A DNA stretch of 64,000 nt, taken from an uncultured Sulfurovum sp. GTDB lineage: Bacteria > Campylobacterota > Campylobacteria > Campylobacterales > Sulfurovaceae. The notes below the pieces were generated by a model. That model saw only the letters and a list, made by a program, of their open reading frames with translations, searched no databases and had not been told where the DNA came from. Of this stretch, positions 9,053-16,258 are shown in pieces. A program made the translations under genes and the position numbers. Each line of letters starts with the position of its first letter. Position 1 is the stretch's first letter. Where the stretch lies: positions 95,804-159,803 of the forward strand of contig CACVAS010000030.1 in NCBI GenBank assembly GCA_902727855.1, in the 5' to 3' direction.

Positions 9053-9436
9053 ATGCCAAAAATTAACAAATACGTAGATATCTCAGAAATAGACAGAGAA
9101 GCAAAAAAAGACCTTATCGACAGACATTCACCATTTATTCACTGTGCTGACAGTGCAACAGCTGGTGAGCCATTTGAAGTAACAGTAAAAATGGGTAACG
9201 AATACACTCACCCAGATGACTTTGATCACTTCATTGAGTCAGTAACACTTTTCAATGGTGAAACACAACTAGCAAAAGCTTCTTATGTTCCAGGAACTCT
9301 TGGTAATACAAAAGCGCACAACACAACTACATTTACAATCATCCCTACAGGAAAAAAACTTAAGCTTACTGCTCATGGTTACTGTACAAAACACGGTATC
9401 TGGGAAGGTACTGAAAAAGTAGTTGAAGTCAACTAA
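9053..9436 (+). CDS. superoxide reductase, class II (neelaredoxin type)
   Basis: 127-residue cytoplasmic enzyme that reduces superoxide to hydrogen peroxide without making oxygen, typical of anaerobes and microaerobes. The mononuclear iron ligands are visible: H25 (RHSPFIH), H53 (THPDD), H59 (FDHF), and the C-terminal pair C111 and H114 in CTKHGIW. It lacks the N-terminal desulforedoxin Cys4 site, so it is class II. The gene is monocistronic with its own -10 box. A second, degraded copy of its last eleven codons lies 2.6 kb downstream (12065-12119), beyond an inserted regulator/acyltransferase cassette. Confidence 0.9.
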   Translation: MPKINKYVDISEIDREAKKDLIDRHSPFIHCADSATAGEPFEVTVKMGNEYTHPDDFDHFIESVTLFNGETQLAKASYVPGTLGNTKAHNTTTFTIIPTGKKLKLTAHGYCTKHGIWEGTEKVVEVN

Positions 9437-9456
9437 ATACTCTGTAGTGCCCTACC
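9401..9456 (+). repeat. direct repeat, left copy (superoxide reductase 3' end)
   Basis: The last codons of the superoxide reductase gene plus 20 bases downstream recur at 12065-12119. About 48 of 56 positions agree, with one 1-base gap, and there is a 21-base identical core starting GGAAGGTACTG. The two copies bracket the tetR/lnt-like segment. Confidence 0.85.
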
Positions 9457-9525
9457 TTGGGCCCTACATCACTTATAAAGAAAAGATTTTTTATCTTTTT
9501 TACTACATACTGCTACATCATAATC

Positions 9526-9618
9526 CTAGATAATTTGTCTCAGATATTCTCTACCTCGAGTGTAAATCATTAACTTATTGAACTCTTTGGAGTTTATGTT
9601 TTCTTTAATAGTTTTCAT
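9526..9618 (-). CDS. possible 30-residue small protein
   Basis: A 31-codon frame starting at the ATG at 9618, which has a perfect GGAGG seven bases upstream (9626-9630), the best ribosome site in this stretch. The product begins MKTIKENIN, is basic at its end (TRGREYLRQII) and matches nothing I recognise. Longer versions starting further upstream lack such a site. It lies between the superoxide reductase 3' end and tetR, with an inverted repeat covering its likely promoter. It could equally be a fragment of a lost gene. Translation is plausible but unproven. Confidence 0.35.
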   Translation of the reverse strand: MKTIKENINSKEFNKLMIYTRGREYLRQII

Positions 9619-9640
9619 TATAAAACCTCCTATATAGAAC

Positions 9641-9716
9641 ATTTTATAACGTTTTCTATGGGATGGTACATATTTATGACCTGCAAACATTGCTACAGCG
9701 AGAAACGTTATAAAAT
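9641..9716. repeat. AACGTT-centred inverted repeat between small ORF and tetR
   Basis: ATTTTATAACGTTTTC at 9641-9656 is nearly complementary to GAGAAACGTTATAAAAT at 9700-9716. A third, direct copy (ACGTTATAAAATAT followed by a TTATAAG element) lies at 11926-11950, just after the lnt-like gene. Spacing is too large for a terminator. These could be binding sites for the TetR regulator encoded next to them or the ends of the inserted segment; both are inference. Confidence 0.5.
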
Positions 9717-9794
9717 ATGTGAGATTATAAGGTTTCAATTTAATTAATAACCTAAAGATATAAAATTATACTTGACTATAAAAATATATTCAGA

Positions 9795-9800
9795 TATAAT
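9795..9800 (+). promoter_or_regulatory. -10 box directly in front of tetR (leaderless transcript likely)
   Basis: TATAAT ends only five bases before the ATG at 9806, so transcription should start at or within a base or two of the start codon. There is no ribosome-binding sequence in front of this ATG, which fits a leaderless mRNA. Confidence 0.45.
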
Positions 9801-9805
9801 TTTTT

Positions 9806-10477
9806 ATGAAAACACAAAATATGAATAAATTTAATGACTTACCACAACGACAAAAAAAGTATGCTAAAACTAAAACATCGCTACTCAATGCACTGCTAAA
9901 GGAGTTAGAAGAAAAACCTCTTTCTGAAATTATGATAAAAGAATTGGCTAAAAATGCAGAGGTCTCCGAGCCAACATTTTTTAATTATTTTGACTCAAAG
10001 CTTGATATGTTGGTATATTTTATACAGTTATGGTCCATAGAAATGAATGCTTTGGCTCAAAGTAGTGAATTAAAGTCTAACTCTTATGTAACAACAATAA
10101 AAGAGATTTTTAAACAAACCAGTCAATATATCACAAAGCATCCTCAACTCATGCTTGAAATTATTGCTTTTCAGGCACAAAGGGCTAAACCAAAACCTCA
10201 TACTATCACTGTGGCTGAAAAATGGCTTTTTTTCCCAAATATTGAAGAAGTCGATACCGTTGAGGGAATGGGTTTAGAAAGTATCTTACCTCCACTCATT
10301 ACAAAAGCGATACAAACAGGAGAGTTAGATAGATCAACAGATATAGAATTGGTTTTTTTAAACCTCTCATCACTATTTTTTGGCACTGCCCTTTTAATTT
10401 TAAAAAAGTCTCCAGAAACATACTCAAGTTATTTGGAAGCACAAATTAATCAATTATTTAAAGGATTATCATGTTAA
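9806..10477 (+). CDS. TetR/AcrR-family transcriptional regulator
   Basis: 223 residues. The N-terminal helix-turn-helix spans about residues 22-70: LLNALLKELEEKPLSEIMIKEL, then the recognition part AEVSEPTFFNYFDSK, which is the family signature (usually T-x-Y-x-YF). The remaining 150 residues form the ligand-sensing domain. The stop overlaps the start of the lnt-like gene by seven bases, so the two are translationally coupled and the regulator probably controls its own operon. It lies inside a segment flanked by duplicated superoxide reductase ends, pointing to acquisition. Confidence 0.85.
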   Translation: MKTQNMNKFNDLPQRQKKYAKTKTSLLNALLKELEEKPLSEIMIKELAKNAEVSEPTFFNYFDSKLDMLVYFIQLWSIEMNALAQSSELKSNSYVTTIKEIFKQTSQYITKHPQLMLEIIAFQAQRAKPKPHTITVAEKWLFFPNIEEVDTVEGMGLESILPPLITKAIQTGELDRSTDIELVFLNLSSLFFGTALLILKKSPETYSSYLEAQINQLFKGLSC

Positions 10478-11886
10478 ACAGAAAATTTTTATGGATACTA
10501 AGTATCACTTTCATCGCCTTAGTTGGCATGCGTTTTAATATAAGTCTCTTGGCATGGGTGATGTTTGTACCCTTACTTCTTTTAGTAAGAGAAACCAAGA
10601 GCAAGAAGTCTTGGTTTCTCATTTTTGCTTTAATGCAGTTTTCTTATTTCTTACAGATATCCAAAATCATTACAGACCCCATGCCTATGGTAATGGCGCT
10701 ACTCTTTTCTGTCCCTATGGCATTGGGGGCTTGGATAGTTTTATGGATTTTTGAGAAAGTGAGACGACGCATTGGTGACACTATAGGTATCTTTTTCTTT
10801 GCTTCGATGATGAGTGTTTTAGAATGGATTACTTATTCTACTACTGAGTTTGGTTCATGGGGTTCCATGACTTATACCCAATTGGATGATTTAGCATTTT
10901 TACAACTTTCTTCACTCTTTGGTATCACATTTGGCTCATTTTTTATCTATCTGTCATCTGCTTTCATTGCAGTTTTTATTGTAAATAAAGATACAACACC
11001 ATTTATTAAACCAGCGATCATTACATCTGTTATATTTTTACTTTTTTACAGCTATGGCGTAATCAGAGTCGAAAATGGACTAAGTAAAGGAGAGCATGTC
11101 TTAGTTGCAGGGATATCAAGTAATATGCAAATCACGCCTCAAAAAATTCCTGAAAAAAGATATCTTCAAAATGGTACAAATATTTTGATTAAAAAAACTA
11201 AAGTAGCCATTGATAGAGGGGCTAAACTTATCGCTTGGAATGAAGGGGCGACAATTATATTTAAAGAGGATGAAGATACATTTATTGAACAAGTACAGAT
11301 AATTTCATCATTAAATAATGTGGATCTGGTTATTGCCTATATTGTCCCTGTAGATGGTATTAAAAAATTTGAAAACAAATACCTGTTTATCTCTCAAGGT
11401 AAGATATTGGATGAGTATTTTAAGTATCATCCTGTCCCAGGTGAACCAGCTGTTAAAGGAACAAAATTTGCAAAAGTAGCATCTCTGGAATACGCTAATG
11501 TTTCAGGTGCAATCTGTTATGACTTTGATTTCCCAGTACTTGGAAGAGAGTTAGCCAAAAAAGAGATAGATATAGCTGTTGTGCCATCTAGTGATTGGAG
11601 AGGTATTGACCCTATACACGGGCAAATGGCAATGGTACGAGCTATAGAAGGAGGATACAGTTTATTACGACCTGTACGAGGAGCAACTTCTTATGCTTTT
11701 GATGGATATGGCAATATCCGTGCTTCAATGAATTACTTTGAAGAGAATGACCGTATTATGATGGCTTCACTTCCTACGCGTAAAATATGGACATTGTATG
11801 GGGTTGTCGGAGACATTTTTCCGTTCTTCTTGACTTTATTTATGGTGCTAATTGGGATACGGTTTTATGTTAAAAAACGTAATTAA
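10471..11886 (+). CDS. apolipoprotein N-acyltransferase-like membrane enzyme (nitrilase domain)
   Basis: 471 residues: about seven membrane segments up to residue 200, then a periplasmic nitrilase-fold domain, then a final membrane helix. The catalytic triad of Lnt can be placed: E258 (AWNEGA), K318 (YFKYHPVPGEP) and C349 (GAICYDFDFP). Lnt moves an acyl chain onto the N-terminus of lipoproteins. The sequence is diverged from standard Lnt and is controlled by an adjacent TetR gene, so it may be an accessory acyltransferase or amidase rather than the housekeeping enzyme. A 3' intergenic region with no gene follows. Confidence 0.75.
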   Translation: MLNRKFLWILSITFIALVGMRFNISLLAWVMFVPLLLLVRETKSKKSWFLIFALMQFSYFLQISKIITDPMPMVMALLFSVPMALGAWIVLWIFEKVRRRIGDTIGIFFFASMMSVLEWITYSTTEFGSWGSMTYTQLDDLAFLQLSSLFGITFGSFFIYLSSAFIAVFIVNKDTTPFIKPAIITSVIFLLFYSYGVIRVENGLSKGEHVLVAGISSNMQITPQKIPEKRYLQNGTNILIKKTKVAIDRGAKLIAWNEGATIIFKEDEDTFIEQVQIISSLNNVDLVIAYIVPVDGIKKFENKYLFISQGKILDEYFKYHPVPGEPAVKGTKFAKVASLEYANVSGAICYDFDFPVLGRELAKKEIDIAVVPSSDWRGIDPIHGQMAMVRAIEGGYSLLRPVRGATSYAFDGYGNIRASMNYFEENDRIMMASLPTRKIWTLYGVVGDIFPFFLTLFMVLIGIRFYVKKRN

Positions 11887-12064
11887 GGTTTGATGATTTG
11901 ATTAACAGGTATATTATGTTTGAAGACGTTATAAAATATATAACTTTATAAGATTTTTATGACACTCACTTACGAATCAAATCTTAAGTATTTTTATCCC
12001 CTACAAACATCGAGTGTATCGTTAGATGTAACCCATTTTAGGGGCTTATAGGAAAGTTAATTTC

Positions 12065-12119
12065 TAGGAAGGTACTGAAAAAGTAGTAGAAGTTAACTAA
12101 TACTCTTTAATGCTCTACC
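12065..12119 (+). repeat. direct repeat, right copy (superoxide reductase 3' remnant)
   Basis: Read in the ancestral frame this gives EGTEKVVEVN and a stop, the same ten residues as the end of superoxide reductase, with synonymous changes (GTT to GTA, GTC to GTT). The preceding Trp codon TGG is TAG here. It is a remnant of a second or earlier gene copy, not a translatable gene. Confidence 0.85.
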
Positions 12120-12120
12120 C

Positions 12121-12153
12121 GTAATGCCCTCTTATGGGGCATTACTATTTTCA
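12121..12153 (+). terminator. intrinsic terminator after the repeat remnant
   Basis: Perfect 9-bp stem GTAATGCCC / GGGCATTAC with a 7-base loop, followed by TATTTT. It sits where a superoxide reductase transcript would have ended if the remnant marks the original gene end. Confidence 0.8.
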
Positions 12154-12232
12154 TAAAACCTATTCTTCACAATATATTTTCCATCTTTATCTATCTTCTG
12201 CTACACTACCCCAATACAAGCAAGGAACCATA

Positions 12233-12493
12233 ATGAATATCAACATGCAAGACAAATCAGATGAATGCACCAAACGCTTTCTAGACAAAGCTGAATACCT
12301 CAATATCCAAACTGACACTGTTCCGGTCCATACCATCCAGAAATACTGTCGTATGCTTACTGTCTATTGCGATGCAGAAGGAAAAGTAACCGATAGCTTT
12401 GTAAAAACTATGGAAAAATGTGCTGAAGAAATCATATTAGTTGAGGGTATGGAAGAAGTTTTTCATACCTGTAATAACTGTCTTGACGAGTAA
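12233..12493 (+). CDS. small cysteine-containing protein, unknown
   Basis: 86 residues from the ATG at 12233, which has AAGGAA eight bases upstream; a longer frame from 12134 has no ribosome site and runs through the terminator. Cysteines occur at CTKRF, KYCRM, VYCDA, KCAEE and the terminal HTCNNCLDE, so metal or disulfide binding is possible. Predicted cytoplasmic and helical. No family recognised. Confidence 0.55.
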   Translation: MNINMQDKSDECTKRFLDKAEYLNIQTDTVPVHTIQKYCRMLTVYCDAEGKVTDSFVKTMEKCAEEIILVEGMEEVFHTCNNCLDE

Positions 12494-12542
12494 CCCTCTT
12501 AATACCAAAATTTAATAACATATTTAAAATAAAGGCCATTGT

Positions 12543-13811
12543 ATGAAAACAAGTCAATTACTCTTCACAACTCTAGTACTCTTCGGACTTACAGCATGTG
12601 GTAGTAACAAACATGGTGAAAGTTCTACCCCTGACAATGTGGGTACTTTAGCAAACAGTGCTTTTGTGTATGACAATAATAGTCCATATAAAGAGACTTT
12701 ACTAGGGTGTATTGAACCAGATGATGTTTCCTCTTCTTGTACACTAAATACCTTACCCCTTATAGCACAAGAAAGCTCTGGTGTCACAAAAAATATGATT
12801 ATGCAACGTCTCGTTGTCTCCGATAAATGGATGGGTGAAAGATTCTCACAACTTCTAGACCATCTAGCGGGTAAAGAGATATATACCTTGTTTGGGTCAG
12901 TGACCGCTGTTGTCATACATAAAGATATCATACCCTCTTTTTATACTACTACCACAGGTGCCATCTATATAGACCCACGCTATTTATGGGTCACTGACCA
13001 AGAGTCTAAGACTATCACCCAAAAAGAGGATTTTAGAAGTGATTTTGGTAGCCAACTACAGTTTATTGCTGGTTCATACAGTACGCACAATGGCTATAGT
13101 ATCAGAAGTCAAGTAGAAATGGGAAGTGGCCAAGACAGAAACTTTAATGATACCATAGCACCATTTGCGGGGCTGCTCTACCATGAACTGGCACATGCAA
13201 ATGATTTTATCCCCCCTTCTATGATTGACAGTTTAGATACAACAAAAATAGTCTCAGAAGTCATTAGAGATATCTCTAATTCTCGTGTTTCATCTGCACT
13301 CTACAACTACTCCCCTCTCACATCATCTGAGCTACTCTCATTAGGAAAGGTCATGTACCATGGTCATACAGCCACAGAAGAAGAAAAAGATCTCTCAGGC
13401 TATGTAGCTGGAGCTCTTTTCGATGAAGAAGATGCCTCAGATATCTACGCTTATAGCACGATGTATGAAGATACTGCTACCCTATTTGCAGATACGATGA
13501 TGAAACTTTATTTTAATGTCAATAATAATGTTGTCTTTGTGAATGCAGATAAACTCAACAATCAAAATGTGATCGAACTTGAATGGGGCGTTAGAAACCC
13601 TGTTGCAAAAGCAAGTGTCGCGCATCGTGCTATTTTCGTCTCAGATAGGTTAAACCCAAAACCAAATGGTTGGAATGAACTATTTCACACACACATAGGG
13701 AGTGTTGCCTACCTTCAAACCAATCAAAATGAAAAACCAACTTTTAACAAATCAAACATAGACCTAAAAAATAAGATTCGTATAGAAGATTTTAAGTATT
13801 TGTCTTTTTAA
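12543..13811 (+). CDS. lipoprotein with HExxH metallopeptidase motif
   Basis: 422 residues. The signal ends in the lipobox LTAC (C19). A zinc-peptidase signature HELAH lies at 214-218 (LLYHELAHANDF), and a downstream Glu-rich stretch (MYEDTATLFADTMMKLYF, about 310-326) could supply the third zinc ligand, as in gluzincins. This suggests a periplasmic or surface-anchored zinc protease, but I know no named family for it. It is monocistronic. Confidence 0.65.
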   Translation: MKTSQLLFTTLVLFGLTACGSNKHGESSTPDNVGTLANSAFVYDNNSPYKETLLGCIEPDDVSSSCTLNTLPLIAQESSGVTKNMIMQRLVVSDKWMGERFSQLLDHLAGKEIYTLFGSVTAVVIHKDIIPSFYTTTTGAIYIDPRYLWVTDQESKTITQKEDFRSDFGSQLQFIAGSYSTHNGYSIRSQVEMGSGQDRNFNDTIAPFAGLLYHELAHANDFIPPSMIDSLDTTKIVSEVIRDISNSRVSSALYNYSPLTSSELLSLGKVMYHGHTATEEEKDLSGYVAGALFDEEDASDIYAYSTMYEDTATLFADTMMKLYFNVNNNVVFVNADKLNNQNVIELEWGVRNPVAKASVAHRAIFVSDRLNPKPNGWNELFHTHIGSVAYLQTNQNEKPTFNKSNIDLKNKIRIEDFKYLSF

Positions 13812-13878
13812 GAGAAGTTGTTTCTACCACCTATTCTGTTGTTAAAAAAAGCATGGGTTAGATTTTAGCTCTCTAGTC

Positions 13879-13895
13879 CCCATCGTCAAGATGGG
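13879..13895. repeat. CCCATC/GATGGG hairpin downstream of higA
   Basis: Perfect 6-bp stem CCCATC-N5-GATGGG. It lies 12 bases past the higA stop and could end that transcript. The same stem with a different loop occurs at 15833-15849, on the far side of higBA and the UGA-rich frame. Confidence 0.5.
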
Positions 13896-13906
13896 TAATC
13901 TTAAGC

Positions 13907-14299
13907 TTATCCCCTGAGGGTGTTTTGGATTTCATAATCCCCAACTAACGCATCAAGAGGAATATGAAGTTTTTGGTGAAGATTTCTTATGTAATTGAGA
14001 TTTAGTTTTCGTTTTAGGTTCAATACATCAGAAACTTTTGATTTGTCTCCAAAACAATCGACAATATCTTTTTGTTTTAATCCCATTTGATCCATTCTGA
14101 ATTTTATAGCCTCAACAGGGTGAGGAAGCTCCATAGGATAGTGTTCCTCTTCATATTTCTCTATAAGAAGTGTTAGTAACTCAAGTTCATCTCCTTTGGG
14201 AGTATTAGGTTTGGCATCAAAAATAGCTTCTATTCTCTCCATAGCATTCTCATAGTCAGTTTCGGTTTTTAATACTTTTATTTTCACTTTATACCTCAT
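13907..14299 (-). CDS. higA: HigA-type antitoxin (XRE helix-turn-helix)
   Basis: 130 residues. The C-terminal half (about 66-120) is an XRE-type DNA-binding fold: RMDQMGLKQKDIVDCFGDKSKVSDVLNLKR. The N-terminal half resembles the toxin-binding part of HigA proteins. The gene follows the toxin with an 11-base overlap, the toxin-first order that distinguishes higBA. It should neutralise HigB and repress the operon through the palindrome at 14605-14625. Confidence 0.88.
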   Translation of the reverse strand: MRYKVKIKVLKTETDYENAMERIEAIFDAKPNTPKGDELELLTLLIEKYEEEHYPMELPHPVEAIKFRMDQMGLKQKDIVDCFGDKSKVSDVLNLKRKLNLNYIRNLHQKLHIPLDALVGDYEIQNTLRG

Positions 14300-14588
14300 T
14301 TGCGTCTATTTTGTCATATTGTTTATGCGTTCCAACAAATCTAATGTAGATCACACTAAAGTCATCATTTATCTTCACGATAAGCCTATATTTATTCCCG
14401 TGTATGTTGAAAACAACTCTGCTATCTTTTAAAATACTGGCACTCTTGTACTGTGCTTTTATATCACTAGGGGTCTTCCAGCTTGCCTGTCTAGCTTCAT
14501 CAAACCATGCTTTTAAAGCTTGTTCGCTATCTACATATGCTGATTGTTCCCAAAACTCTTTGAGTCTTCTTCTAGAAATTATTCTCAT
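14289..14588 (-). CDS. higB: HigB-type mRNA interferase toxin
   Basis: 99 residues of the RelE superfamily HigB family, which cleaves mRNA on the ribosome. Typical features are the start MRIISRRRLKEFWEQ, the pattern SARQASWKTPSDIK-like at 33-45, the core DSRVVFNIHGNKYRLIVKI, and the C-terminal RFVGTHKQYDKID. It is intact, so the module is probably active. The first gene of a two-gene minus-strand operon with a clear promoter and operator. Confidence 0.9.
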   Translation of the reverse strand: MRIISRRRLKEFWEQSAYVDSEQALKAWFDEARQASWKTPSDIKAQYKSASILKDSRVVFNIHGNKYRLIVKINDDFSVIYIRFVGTHKQYDKIDANEV

Positions 14589-14593
14589 GGGGT

Positions 14594-14625
14594 ATTATAG
14601 CATAAAGTTACCATTATGGTAACTT
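14594..14625 (-). promoter_or_regulatory. higBA promoter and operator palindrome
   Basis: A -10 box TATAAT lies at 14599-14594 on the minus strand. Immediately upstream is a perfect 21-base palindrome at 14605-14625, arms AAGTTACCAT / ATGGTAACTT around one central T. This is the expected place for HigA autorepression, covering the -35 side of the promoter. Confidence 0.8.
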
Positions 14626-15054
14626 ATATGAAACCTCACACTATGTTTTATGATCCTTTAAAAGATAGAAGATGAAACAAAACACACTCCTAAGCAACCC
14701 TACACTATAATACTTCATACCTGTCTAACCCACAGGTAAATTACAATCATAAAAACAAAAGTACCTACCATACACAAGTCATACAGAAGCTTGGGTCACT
14801 ACCTTGCTGGACGTACAAAGACTTGATGAAGACAGGTGTATAAAAGAAAAAGATGTTGTTATCTAGGTTGGTCTGTGACGAGGGCTGGGAGGGATACCCG
14901 GTAAGTAAGTGCAGAGTGACTTTAGACTGAAGCAGATAATAAAGCTTGAGATTGGCTTTGTTATCTGTTTGTGTGAGCAGTGTTTGTTCTTTTATGCCAA
15001 AAGCTTTACGTGTGCTCTGGAGAAAAAAGGTTTTATGCGGGAAAGAAAGGATAG
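14626..15054. other. gene-poor stretch, base composition unlike its neighbours
   Basis: From about 14780 to 15050 the DNA is visibly richer in G and C than its neighbours. A 110-codon minus-strand frame (15097-14765) opens here with a hydrophobic start MHLYFLILFAYISSSILSF, but it has no good ribosome site, overlaps the start of the UGA-rich frame and matches nothing known. I do not call it a gene. Confidence 0.4.
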
Positions 15055-15753
15055 ATGATGATATATAAGCAAACAATATTAAAAAATACAAATGCATTAA
15101 CTAATACAGTAAAAGCGCTTGCAGCTTTATCAGTTATTTCATGAACTTTTGCTCAAGCAAATGATTTATTAATTCAATGTGACTACAATAATAATTGAAT
15201 AGTCGATTGAAGAACTTATTTAAAAAAAGTAAAAAAAGCATTAGAAATAGATTGAGATTATAATAAACAAGATAAAAAAATATACAAAGCAGCACTTACA
15301 AATGCTAGAAAAGAAAGAAAATGTAAAACAAGAATTGATGGACAAGAAATAAAACGACAAAAAAGTTATTTATCTCAATTAGATACAGATATAGAATTAT
15401 TAAAAAAAGAGTTACAACAAGTAGAGGAAGAACTAAAGCAAAACAAGGAAGAACTAAGTAAGGATAAGGAAGAACTAAGTAAGGATAAGGAAGAACTAAG
15501 TAAGAACAAGGCAGAACTAAAAGAGATTAGAGAAGAATTAGAAAGAAAAAAACAATGGTTATTGGGGAGAATTAGGGAAACGAAACTTTCATTCGGTTTG
15601 GGAGATGCATGTGATAAATTCAGAAAAGATAAAAAAAACTTTAATAGCTGTATGCTAAAGTTTTATAAGCTAAAATATAAAACTGCTACCAAGGATTTGT
15701 ATATACGAGCACTTAAAAGTCTCATACAAAAAACTGAGATGGAGTTAAAATAA
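15055..15753 (+). CDS. secreted coiled-coil protein with four in-frame UGA codons (probable UGA = Gly)
   Basis: A 232-codon frame with no TAA or TAG, interrupted only by TGA at codons 30, 48, 52 and 67 (15142, 15196, 15208, 15253). With UGA read as an amino acid it makes a signal peptide ending in AQA (33-35), then D43-x-N45-x-N47-UGA-x-V50-D51. That is the EF-hand/dockerin loop, in which the sixth residue is nearly always Gly. A long charged coiled coil with three exact-register EELSKDK heptads follows (about 100-165), then a Lys-rich C-terminus with two Cys. Gly for UGA is the code of Gracilibacteria and Absconditabacteria; Trp would put a bulky residue in the loop. In the host code the product would stop at codon 30. 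It is either transferred DNA that is dead here, or a join from another genome. Function unknown. Confidence 0.72.
15445..15507 (+). repeat. three tandem 21-base units encoding coiled-coil heptads
   Basis: Units at 15445, 15466 and 15487 read AAGGAAGAACTAAGTAAGGA(T), the third with AAC in place of the last GAT. They encode seven-residue heptads, keep the frame and are nearly identical at the DNA level, so they expanded recently. Confidence 0.85.
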
Positions 15754-15761
15754 CTTTAGCT

Positions 15762-15853
15762 CGTTCCCATGCTGTGCGTGGGAATGCATACCCCACTCAA
15801 AACTATTTAAAAACATCTAACTTCTTCTCGCACCCATCATCCCGATGGGAACG
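15762..15853. repeat. REPIN-like palindromic element
   Basis: Bounded by 9-base inverted ends CGTTCCCAT (15762-15770) and ATGGGAACG (15845-15853). Each end forms its own hairpin: TTCCCATGC / GCGTGGGAA at 15764-15784 (with one T-G pair), and CCCATC / GATGGG at 15833-15849. This two-hairpin layout is that of REP doublets; similar GTTCCCA...TGGGAA palindromes are common dispersed repeats in other proteobacteria. No REP-associated tyrosine transposase gene is in the window. Confidence 0.65.
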
Positions 15854-15959
15854 CACACATCGATACAACACACAAAAGCCCTAAATCACACACATACTAA
15901 AGCATGAATTGCCATCAAACCGTTCTTGACATATTGTATCTAAATAGATACAATACTTT

Positions 15960-16258
15960 ATGTATGAAATTAAATCTACAAAAACATTTTCTAAATGGTT
16001 ATCCAAATTAAAAGACATTAAAGGTCGTATTGCAGTAGCCAGACGTATTGAGCGCATGGAGCATGGTAACTTTGGAGATGTAAAATCAGTAGGTGCGCGT
16101 CTTTCTGAGTTGCGTATCAGAACAGGTCCAGGCATAGAGTCTATTTTACACAAAAAGAAACGACCATTATTGTTTTATTGATTGGTGGAGATAAATCTAC
16201 CCAATCAAAAGATATAGAAAAAGCTGAAACATTACTAGAGGAGTATGATGATGAATAA
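15960..16258 (+). pseudogene. RelE/HigB-like toxin with a one-base frameshift
   Basis: The frame starts MYEIKSTKTFSKWLSKLKD and runs to G58 in the conserved RTGPG, then leaves the family pattern and stops at 16181. Adding one T after 16133 restores GYRVYFTQKETTIIVLLIGGDK..., exactly the family continuation, and gives a 99-residue product whose stop at 16258 overlaps the start of the antitoxin gene, as normal for this module. The lost half contains the core strand and the C-terminal catalytic side, so the toxin is inactive unless the deletion is a sequencing error. Confidence 0.85.

Larger units (their letters stand above)
11887..12232. other. gene-free stretch with repeat remnants
   Basis: No credible gene. 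It holds a copy of the ACGTTATAAAATAT element (11926 onwards), the displaced copy of the superoxide reductase 3' end (12065-12119), a strong terminator hairpin (12121-12153) and the short leader of the gene at 12233. Confidence 0.7.

Noticed and set aside
9053..9436. First impression of a SoxZ-like sulfur-oxidation protein
   Set aside because: The five iron ligands including the C-terminal CTKHGIW identify superoxide reductase; no other sox gene is nearby.
12134..12232. Longer N-terminus for the gene at 12233
   Set aside because: It would begin inside the terminator hairpin and lacks a ribosome site; the ATG at 12233 has a good one.
14765..15097. 110-codon minus-strand frame with hydrophobic start
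   Set aside because: No ribosome site, no recognisable motif, and it overlaps the start of the UGA-rich frame on the other strand.
15445..15507. Short tandem repeat considered as a CRISPR-like array
   Set aside because: Units are contiguous 21-base codon repeats in frame without spacers; they encode coiled-coil heptads.
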